Positions 57,594-64,000 of a DNA stretch of 64,000 nt are shown one piece after another. The notes beneath the pieces were generated by a model, which worked only from the letters and a program-made list of their open reading frames with translations, did not search any database and was not told the DNA's origin. The position numbers and the translations under genes were made by a program. Numbering within the stretch: the stretch's first letter is position 1; the number at the start of each line of letters is the position of its first letter. This DNA comes from Pseudomonas sp. Irchel 3E20 (GTDB lineage Bacteria > Pseudomonadota > Gammaproteobacteria > Pseudomonadales > Pseudomonadaceae), in assembly GCF_900187645.1 (NCBI RefSeq), contig NZ_FYEE01000006.1, forward strand, positions 1-64,000, in the 5' to 3' direction.

Positions 57594-58754
57594 ATGAACC
57601 CAAGATTCAACCGCCGTCGCCTGGCCTGGACGCTGCCCCTGCTGGCGGCGCTGCTGGCCGGCTGCAACGGCGGCGACAGCACCCAACCCGAACCCCACGC
57701 CCTCGCCACCTACGCTAGTGCCTCCTGGGATGCCCTGCCCGCCGTGGCCGATAACGACCTGCTGGCCGGCTTCGGTGCCTGGCGCAGTGCTTGCACCCGC
57801 CTCAAGGCCGACCCGGTGTGGGGCGGCACCTGCCTGGCGGCCGCCGACCTGCCCCAGACCCCGGCGGCCATCCGCGCCTTCCTCAAGGAGCATTTGCAGG
57901 TCTATGGCCTGCGCTCCGGCGAGGGCAGCGACAAAGGCCTGATTACCGGCTACTACGAACCGGTCTACCCCGGCAGCCTGACCCGCACCGACAGCGCCCA
58001 CGTGCCCGTTTACGGCGTGCCCGAGGACATGATCGTGGTCGCGCTGGACAGCCTCTACCCCGAACTCAAGGGCAAACGCCTGCGCGGCCGGCTCGAAGGG
58101 CGGGTGCTCAAGCCCTACGACGACTCCGCCAGCATCGAGGCCAAGGGTGTGAAAGCGCCGGTGATCGCCTGGCTGACCGACCCGATGGACCTGCAATTCC
58201 TGCAAATCCAGGGCTCGGGCCGGGTGCAACTCGAAGATGGCCGGCAACTGCGCATCGGCTACGCCGACCAGAACGGCCACCCGTACCGGCCCATCGGCCG
58301 TTGGCTGGTGGAACAGGGCGAGTTGAAAAAGGAGGAGGTCACCATGGGCACCATCAGTGCCTGGGCCAAGGCCAACCCAACGCGCATCCCCGAGCTGCTG
58401 GCGAGCAACCCCAGTTATGTGTTCTTCAACCGCAACCCGGACAGCAACGAGGGCCCGCGCGGCTCGTTGAACGTACCGCTGACCTCCGGCTACAGCGTGG
58501 CAGTGGACCGTAAGGTGATCCCGCTGGGCAGCCTGTTGTGGCTGTCCACCACCCGCCCCGACGGCACCGCGCTGGTACGCCCGGTCGCGGCCCAGGACAC
58601 CGGTGGCGCCATCACCGGCGAAGTGCGCGCCGACCTGTTCTGGGGCACAGGCGACGCCGCCGGGCACCTGGCCGGCGACATGAAGCAGCAAGGGCAGATC
58701 TGGATGCTCTGGCCCAAGGGCCTCGCGTTACCGGATGTGCCGCAAAAGCCTTGA
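57594..58754 (+). CDS. mltA: Membrane-bound lytic murein transglycosylase A
   Basis: This 386-residue precursor has a lipobox (LLAALLAGC). The MltA barrel includes GLITGYYEPVYPGSLTRTDS and FLQIQGSGRVQLEDGRQLRIGYADQNG. The catalytic aspartate region of the 3D domain is AAQDTGGAITGEVRADLFWGTG. It cleaves peptidoglycan glycan strands from the inner leaflet of the outer membrane. AAGGAC lies before the ATG at 57594. Confidence 0.95.
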   Translation: MNPRFNRRRLAWTLPLLAALLAGCNGGDSTQPEPHALATYASASWDALPAVADNDLLAGFGAWRSACTRLKADPVWGGTCLAAADLPQTPAAIRAFLKEHLQVYGLRSGEGSDKGLITGYYEPVYPGSLTRTDSAHVPVYGVPEDMIVVALDSLYPELKGKRLRGRLEGRVLKPYDDSASIEAKGVKAPVIAWLTDPMDLQFLQIQGSGRVQLEDGRQLRIGYADQNGHPYRPIGRWLVEQGELKKEEVTMGTISAWAKANPTRIPELLASNPSYVFFNRNPDSNEGPRGSLNVPLTSGYSVAVDRKVIPLGSLLWLSTTRPDGTALVRPVAAQDTGGAITGEVRADLFWGTGDAAGHLAGDMKQQGQIWMLWPKGLALPDVPQKP

Positions 58755-58769
58755 GGTTTTGTGAGAGCA

Positions 58770-58815
58770 GGCTTGTGGGGGAGCGGGCCGGGCTGCGCTC
58801 CGCTTACCCGCCCGC
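58770..58815. repeat. Degenerate REP element
   Basis: GGGGGAGCGGGCCGGGCTGC and GCTCCGCTTACCCGCCCGCC form an imperfect hairpin between mltA and the MAPEG gene. Confidence 0.4.
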
Positions 58816-58816
58816 C

Positions 58817-59200
58817 TCACATCGAGACGAAAAAGAAACTCGCCACCAGCCCCATGTTCACGAACCACATCAGCGAGCGCAGGGTCGCCCAGTCGGCCAG
58901 GTAGCAGATCAGGAACAGCAGGCGCGTGGTGATGAACAGCACCGCCAGCACGTTGATCGTCACCAGGTCGGCGTTGCCGGCGAGGTGGGCGATTATCACG
59001 GCGGCGGCGAAGGCCGGGGTGATTTCAAAGCTGTTGAGTTCGGCGTTGTGGGCGCGTTTGCCCAGCCCTTGCGCCTTGCCCATGAAGGCCCGGGGGTCAT
59101 GGTTGTCCCGCAGGCCATACTTGCCGCTGACCTTGGCCACGGCCGTACCCAGGTAGGGCAGGAAAATCGCAATCAGCACACACCAAAAAGCCACAGTCAT
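58817..59200 (-). CDS. MAPEG family membrane protein
   Basis: This protein of about 127 residues has four hydrophobic segments (TVAFWCVLIAIFLPYL; FEITPAFAAAVIIAHLAG; INVLAVLFITTRLLFLICYLA; LRSLMWFVNMGLVASFFF). The NAELNSFE motif is typical of bacterial MAPEG proteins. The substrate is unknown. An in-frame GTG lies one codon upstream (59203); I use the ATG. Confidence 0.85.
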   Translation of the reverse strand: MTVAFWCVLIAIFLPYLGTAVAKVSGKYGLRDNHDPRAFMGKAQGLGKRAHNAELNSFEITPAFAAAVIIAHLAGNADLVTINVLAVLFITTRLLFLICYLADWATLRSLMWFVNMGLVASFFFVSM

Positions 59201-59237
59201 CACACATACCCTTGTTTAGTTTTTGTTTAGATCCGGT

Positions 59238-60077
59238 TTAGAGCTTCATCACCAACAGGCCAATCAACACCAGCCCACACGCTAAGAGCCGCGGCCGGCC
59301 GAAAGGTTCTTTGAGGTAGCGCATACCGAACAGCACCACCAGAATCACACTGATTTCCCTCAGCGCCGCCGCCTCGGCAATCGAGCCTAGCTGCATCGCC
59401 CACAACACCAGGGCATAGCTCAACAGCACGCAGAACCCCACGCTCAAACCCAGCCGCCATTGCTCGCGCCAAAACAGGGTGAACGCCGCCCGCTTGGCCA
59501 CCAGCGCCAGCACCGGATAGGGCCAGGCACTGAGCAGTGTCACCCACACCAGGTAATCGAGCGGGTGGGACCAGCGGCGCAACGCCTGGCCGTCGATGTA
59601 GGTGTAGCCACCGATGCACAGGCCGATCAGCGCCACCACCGGCAGCATCGACCAGGGCAAGCGCTCCCCGCCACCGCCCTGCCACAGCAGGCAGAGCATG
59701 CCGAGGGGGATCAGGAGGATGCCGATGATCTGCTGGGTTGTCAGCACTTCGCCAGCAAAGAACAGGGTCAGGGCCAGCACCACCAGGGGCGACAAACCGC
59801 GCATCAGCGGGTAGACCAGCCCCAGGTCGCCGACGCGGTAGGCCTGGATCAGCAAATAGCGATACAGCAGCTCAAGGGCCGCCGAGGCGAAGATCCACGG
59901 CCACAGTTCGGCCGGCGGCCAGTCCACGGCGCCGAAGGCGAACATAAGCGCCACGAACAGCATGGCCACGCTGTCCATGCAGGCGATCACCAGCAAGCGT
60001 TCGGCGCTGAATTTAATCAGGGTGTTCCAGGCTGCATGCAGCAGCGCGGCGACCAATACCAGGGTGGTTGCCAGCAC
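59238..60077 (-). CDS. EamA/DMT-family exporter
   Basis: This 279-residue inner-membrane protein has ten hydrophobic segments in two EamA repeats (LHAAWNTLIKFSAER opening; LGLVYPLMRGLSPLVVLAL; GSIAEAAALREISVILVVLFG). It begins with a GTG codon at 60077, six bases after AAGGAG. It probably exports a small metabolite; the substrate is unknown. Confidence 0.85.
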   Translation of the reverse strand: MLATTLVLVAALLHAAWNTLIKFSAERLLVIACMDSVAMLFVALMFAFGAVDWPPAELWPWIFASAALELLYRYLLIQAYRVGDLGLVYPLMRGLSPLVVLALTLFFAGEVLTTQQIIGILLIPLGMLCLLWQGGGGERLPWSMLPVVALIGLCIGGYTYIDGQALRRWSHPLDYLVWVTLLSAWPYPVLALVAKRAAFTLFWREQWRLGLSVGFCVLLSYALVLWAMQLGSIAEAAALREISVILVVLFGMRYLKEPFGRPRLLACGLVLIGLLVMKL

Positions 60078-60276
60078 GGTGTGCTCCTTGTCCGGTTTTG
60101 CAGAATCGTTTCACCACGTTTCAGCAGCCCTGTTTATACTGGCCACCGCCACGCCCCATTCAGTTGCGCACACACCCATTCCAATAAAGGCCCGCCACCG
60201 CCGCGCCCCGCGCGAACCGGAGCTGGCCGGCGTATGCCTGATTAAAGCGTCAAGACTACAGACAGAGACCTTGCGC

Positions 60277-61443
60277 ATGCCACTTGCTTTGCTTGCACTG
60301 GCCGTTGCCGCTTTCGGCATCGGTACGACTGAATTCGTCATCATGGGCCTGCTGCCCGACGTCGCCCGCGACCTGGGGGTGAGCATCCCCGATGCGGGCC
60401 TGCTGATTACCGGCTACGCCCTGGGCGTGGTGTTCGGCGCGCCGATCCTGGCCATCGGCACCGCCAACATGCCGCGCAAAGCCACGCTCCTGGGCATGAC
60501 CCTGATGTTCATCCTGGGCAATATCCTCTGCGCCCTGGCGCCGAACTACGCCACGCTGATGGCCGCGCGGGTGGTCACGGCGCTGTGCCACGGGGCGTTT
60601 TTCGGCATTGGCTCGGTGGTGGCCGCAGGCCTGGTGGCGCCGAACAAGCGAGCCCAGGCGATTGCCCTGATGTTCACTGGCCTGACCCTGGCCAATGTGC
60701 TCGGCGTGCCGCTGGGCACGGCGCTGGGCCAGTACGCCGGGTGGCGCTCGACGTTTTGGGCGGTGGCGGTAATCGGCGTGATCGCCGCCCTCGCCCAATG
60801 GCGCTGGCTACCCCGTGCCATCACTCTGGACAAAGCCAACCTGGCCACTGAGTTCAAGGTGCTGGGCAAGGTCAACGTGCTGCTGGCGTTGGGCATGAGC
60901 GTGCTGGCGTCCACCAGCCTGTTCAGCGTGTTCACCTACATCGCGCCGATCCTGCAAGACATCACCGGCGTCAGCCCCCACGGCGTGACCGTCATGCTGC
61001 TGTTGTTCGGCGTCGGCCTGACGGCGGGCAGCATGCTCGGCGGGCGCCTGGCCGACAGCCGCTTGCTGCCGTCTCTGGTGGGCATGGCGCTGGCGGTGGT
61101 GCTGGTATTGGCGGCATTCACCCAGACCAGCCAATCGCTGATCCCGGCGGCCATCACCCTGGTGCTGTGGGGGATTTTTGCCTTCGCCCTGTGCCCGATC
61201 CTGCAACTGCTCATCATCGACCAGGCCCACGAAGCCCCAAACCTGGGCTCGACCCTGAACCAAAGCGCCTTCAACCTGGGCAATGCGGCGGGTGCCTGGA
61301 TTGGCGGCCTGGTGGTGGCCAGCGGCGCCGACCTGGCCGACCTGCCGTGGACCGGCGCCCTGGTCAGCGGCTTGACCGTGCTGGCGGCGTTGTACTTTAT
61401 CTACCGCCAGCGCGGCGCCGAGCGGGTGGCGGCGGCCGGCTGA
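60277..61443 (+). CDS. MFS exporter of the AraJ/DHA1 family
   Basis: This 388-residue protein has twelve membrane segments. It opens LAVAAFGIGTTEFVIMGLLPDVARDLGVSIPDAGLLITGYALGVV, typical of the AraJ/YdhP group. Further family segments are HGAFFGIGSVVAAGLV and LGSTLNQSAFNLGNAAGAWIGG. It probably exports sugars, nucleosides or drugs. I start at the ATG at 60277; the upstream open frame to 59962 is antisense to the DMT gene. Confidence 0.87.
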   Translation: MPLALLALAVAAFGIGTTEFVIMGLLPDVARDLGVSIPDAGLLITGYALGVVFGAPILAIGTANMPRKATLLGMTLMFILGNILCALAPNYATLMAARVVTALCHGAFFGIGSVVAAGLVAPNKRAQAIALMFTGLTLANVLGVPLGTALGQYAGWRSTFWAVAVIGVIAALAQWRWLPRAITLDKANLATEFKVLGKVNVLLALGMSVLASTSLFSVFTYIAPILQDITGVSPHGVTVMLLLFGVGLTAGSMLGGRLADSRLLPSLVGMALAVVLVLAAFTQTSQSLIPAAITLVLWGIFAFALCPILQLLIIDQAHEAPNLGSTLNQSAFNLGNAAGAWIGGLVVASGADLADLPWTGALVSGLTVLAALYFIYRQRGAERVAAAG

Positions 61444-61460
61444 CTGCCGAGCCAAAACCT

Positions 61461-61534
61461 TCTGTGGGAACGAGCCTGCCCGTCGATATCGGGTGACTGA
61501 CACGGCGCTATCGCGAGCAGGCTCGCTCCCACAA
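61461..61534. repeat. REPIN after the MFS gene
   Basis: TCTGTGGGAACGAGCCTGCCCGTCGATATCGG pairs with the inverted CTATCGCGAGCAGGCTCGCTCCCACAAGG; the first copy is diverged. Confidence 0.7.
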
Positions 61535-61571
61535 GGGCTGTTCGCAGGCCTACCTCAACCAGCAAATCGCC

Positions 61572-63434
61572 CTACAGCGTCTGGACGATGATCTGGCTCT
61601 TGAGGTCGTTGACCATCGCGTCCACCGTCGGCTTCATGGCTTTGAAGTCCTCGGCGCTGCACACCGCACTGGGGTGGGTGAAGGCGAAGCGGCGCTTGAC
61701 CACCACGGCGTTGGCCTCACGGGTGTAGGTGGCGCTGTAGTCGAAACTGGCGGTGCGCAGGCTCACCGGTTTTGGCGCGGCGAGGACGCTGACTTCCTTG
61801 GGGAACTCAAAACGCGCCTGCTCCTCGGTCACCCCGCCAATGCAACCGAAAGCCTGGGTACGCTCGGGTTCCATGATGAAACCAAACACGTTCTGCGCGA
61901 TGCCGCCGGCAAAGCTGCTCAGGGTCGGCACGCCGATGGGCCCGGGCAGGGTGACCAGGTTTTCGGTACGCCCGGCCATCTTGATTTCGTAGCTGTTGGC
62001 GGTGCCTTCGAGGTTGCCGGCGTCGAGCTTGCCGCTGGCGCTTTGGCCGTAGGAGGCGAGGATTTGCTGGATCAGCAGGTCGCGGTCAGCCGGTTTCATC
62101 GACTTGATGCCAAAACGGTTCAGTTCCGCCGCCCAGCCATTGACGTTGGAGGCGTGGGTGAAATCCGCCGCCCCCGTGGACGTAACCTTGAACACCGTGG
62201 TGTTTTGCACCAGGCCATCCTGGGTCGCGGGGGTGTGGCCCAGGGTGCCGCTTTTGCTCAGCACCACGGTTTTGTCCAGCACCGGCGCCGGCAAAAAGCC
62301 TGCCGAGATGCCTTCGGCGGTGGAGTCCAGGTACAGGTCCAGGCTCGGCACGTAGGTGATGGCGTGGTTGAGCACGCCCAGGGTCGGCACCTTGGCCAAG
62401 GTGTAGGCGTTGCCCAGGTTGACCAGGGCCGGCGTACTGTCGATACCGGCCGCGGCCAGCAAGGCTTCGAGCAAAGCGACGTGGTCTTTGCAGTCGCCAT
62501 AGCGATTGGCCAGGATGGTCTTGGCCGAATGCGGCACCACACCGCCAGCGCCCATGTACACGGCAACGTAGCGGATGTTCTTGCGCACCCAGTCGCTCAG
62601 GGCCAGGGCCTTGGCGCGGGGGCTATCCAGCTTGGCGGTGAGGGAGGCGGCCAGTTCGCGGATCTCGGCGGTCTGCTCGACCTTGGCCCGCGCGTCGTAG
62701 GCCTTGGCGAACGCAGCGAAGTCACTGAAGGTGGATACCGCCAGGAACTGGCCGTAGTCGAGGTACGACACCGCGCCCTGCTCGATGCGCGCCTTGTCGG
62801 CGGGCACATAGTCCCAGCGATAGACCTTGCGCCCCGGCGCCGCCGCAGGCGTGGACGCGGTAAAGCCGCGGGCATCGGCGTGCAGCGGCATATCCGCCGG
62901 CAGGTCGTAGATCAGGCTGAACGCTTGGGTGGGGTGGAAGGCTGGGAACGACAGGTCTTCAAACTGGCCCGGGAACAGTGCCGTGGTGCGGTTTTTCTTG
63001 TACTGCAACACCAGGCGATCGCCCACCGCCACTTCGGGGAAGATCACCACTTTGACCCGGGTGTCCTGGAACATCGGCGCGCCGGAAGAAGCCTGCTCCT
63101 GCTGCTCCTTGATCTGCTCGGCCAGCACCGGCACTTTGCGCCCGTCGGGTTTTTGCGTGTACGCCTGCACCACGTCGAGGGTTTCCAGGGTGCGGTTGTA
63201 GCTCAGCGACCGTTGCGCCTGTTCCTTGATCGCTCGCTCTTCGTTGATGAGCAGTACGGTTTCGGCGCTGACCACAAAGCTGCCGTCGGCATTAATCACG
63301 TTGCTCTGGGTTTCTTTCTCGATGGTCACCGAGCGGTCGGTGCCGTCATCGCGGGCGTGGGCCGTGCCCAGGCTCAGGGCCAGGACGACCAACGCGGCGA
63401 AAAGGCGCGCCGGGGAAAAAGCTGAAAACTGCAT
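61572..63434 (-). CDS. Periplasmic DUF3857 / transglutaminase-like protein
   Basis: This 620-residue precursor has a signal peptide (cleaved near TAHARDD). An N-terminal DUF3857 beta domain is followed by a transglutaminase-like core with the catalytic cysteine in LANRYGDCKDHVALLEALL and the histidine and aspartate in LNHAITYVPSLDLYLDSTAEG. A C-terminal beta domain follows. The triad is intact, so peptidase or transglutaminase chemistry is possible. The substrate is unknown. It stands alone. Confidence 0.85.
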   Translation of the reverse strand: MQFSAFSPARLFAALVVLALSLGTAHARDDGTDRSVTIEKETQSNVINADGSFVVSAETVLLINEERAIKEQAQRSLSYNRTLETLDVVQAYTQKPDGRKVPVLAEQIKEQQEQASSGAPMFQDTRVKVVIFPEVAVGDRLVLQYKKNRTTALFPGQFEDLSFPAFHPTQAFSLIYDLPADMPLHADARGFTASTPAAAPGRKVYRWDYVPADKARIEQGAVSYLDYGQFLAVSTFSDFAAFAKAYDARAKVEQTAEIRELAASLTAKLDSPRAKALALSDWVRKNIRYVAVYMGAGGVVPHSAKTILANRYGDCKDHVALLEALLAAAGIDSTPALVNLGNAYTLAKVPTLGVLNHAITYVPSLDLYLDSTAEGISAGFLPAPVLDKTVVLSKSGTLGHTPATQDGLVQNTTVFKVTSTGAADFTHASNVNGWAAELNRFGIKSMKPADRDLLIQQILASYGQSASGKLDAGNLEGTANSYEIKMAGRTENLVTLPGPIGVPTLSSFAGGIAQNVFGFIMEPERTQAFGCIGGVTEEQARFEFPKEVSVLAAPKPVSLRTASFDYSATYTREANAVVVKRRFAFTHPSAVCSAEDFKAMKPTVDAMVNDLKSQIIVQTL

Positions 63435-63534
63435 AAAGGTCCGTCTTCTCTAAATGGGAAACGTTCGCAATATACAGCATGAAACTGGCCATCATTTACC
63501 CATCACCGAAAAAAAACCATTTCCCCTCAACTAC

Positions 63535-64000
63535 CTACGCCTTGGGCACGGTGGCTTCGCTGCGGATTTGCGCATGGCTGAGCAAGGCAAAGATGAAGCT
63601 GCCGCCAATGATGTTGCCCGCCAGCGTCGGCCCGGCGAAGCCCAGCCAGAAGTCCTTCCAGCCCAGTTCCCCGGCGAACACCAGGTACGACACCTCCGCC
63701 GAGCCGACGACGATGTGGGTGAAATCCCCCAGGGCCATCAGGTAGGTGATGAGGATGATGATCCACATCTTGGCGCTCTCCATGGACGGGATCATCCACA
63801 CCATAGTGGCGATCATCCACCCGGAAATAATGCCCTTGGCGAACATCTGGCCGGTGTGGTTTTCCATGACCTTGCGCCCGATTTCCAGGAAGGCCAGGTC
63901 GGTTTTGCTGTCGAAGATCGGCAAGTGCAGCATCACGTAGGCCACCAGCAAGGTGCCGCACAGGTTACCCACCAGCACCACGGACCACAGGCGGATCAAG
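63535..64000 (-). CDS. Formate/nitrite transporter family channel, C-terminal part
   Basis: About 154 residues are visible before the window edge. They show FNT-type membrane segments (LVGNLCGTLLVAYVMLHL; GIISGWMIATMVWMIP; MWIIILITYLMALGDFTHIVVGSAEVSYLVFAG; AGPTLAGNIIGGSFIFALLSHAQIRSE). The GNIIGGSxxxA segment and the histidine before the VVGSAE turn are family features. It probably transports formate, nitrite or a similar anion. The N-terminus lies outside the window. Confidence 0.87.
   Translation of the reverse strand, partial: LIRLWSVVLVGNLCGTLLVAYVMLHLPIFDSKTDLAFLEIGRKVMENHTGQMFAKGIISGWMIATMVWMIPSMESAKMWIIILITYLMALGDFTHIVVGSAEVSYLVFAGELGWKDFWLGFAGPTLAGNIIGGSFIFALLSHAQIRSEATVPKA

Overview
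The window looks like the chromosome of a Pseudomonas of the fluorescens group. It has GC-rich codon usage, many REP/REPIN hairpins with the fluorescens-type core (ATCGCGGGC / GAGCCCGCTCCCACA), and gene order matching two separate P. aeruginosa loci. It contains about 58 protein-coding genes, two of them cut by the window edges. I recognised no rRNA, tRNA or CRISPR array.

Region 1 (about 1-27.6 kb) is a quaternary-amine catabolism cluster. It starts with the dimethylglycine demethylase operon on the minus strand (M19-like protein, DUF5943 protein, dgcA, dgcB, etfA-like, etfB-like). Three small plus-strand genes follow (LprI-like, XRE, DUF3010). Next is the carnitine module (cdhR diverging from caiX-cdhC-cdhA-cdhB), then gbdR, the L-serine dehydratase gene, the choline/betaine/carnitine ABC transporter cbcXWV, the BCCT carrier betT, and betI-betB-betA. 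Choline and carnitine enter through CbcXWV and BetT. BetA and BetB oxidise choline to glycine betaine, and the Cdh enzymes convert carnitine to glycine betaine. DgcAB with its own ETF demethylates dimethylglycine, and the serine formed later from glycine is deaminated to pyruvate. The betaine monooxygenase (gbcAB) and sarcosine oxidase genes are outside the window. Three controls are visible: a perfect BetI-type palindrome, 21-bp-period direct repeats in the two AraC/GlxA-controlled intergenic regions, and RNA hairpins directly after both binding-protein genes.

Region 2 (27.8-42.8 kb) is mixed: an RraA-family protein, a TldD/TldE protease pair, a DHA2 drug exporter, the RNA helicase DbpA, an HI0933-type flavoprotein, a YccS-type FUSC membrane protein, a periplasmic binding protein, an ElaA-type acetyltransferase, a winged-helix/metallopeptidase pair, and a REC-PAS-GGDEF-EAL cyclic-di-GMP protein.

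Region 3 (43-45.4 kb) holds a dihaem cytochrome c peroxidase followed by a short AT-rich patch. The patch contains one unrecognised small gene and what looks like the decayed 3' end of another, and is the most foreign-looking DNA here.

Region 4 (45.4-64 kb) is conserved housekeeping: fba, two small lipoproteins, pgk, epd and tktA on the minus strand, then an ArsR-methyltransferase fusion and metK. After these come two secreted DUF1090 proteins flanking an exported-looking DNA ligase LigB, a lipoprotein cytochrome c', MltA, a MAPEG protein, a DMT exporter, an MFS exporter, a DUF3857/transglutaminase protein, and the C-terminal part of a formate/nitrite-type channel.
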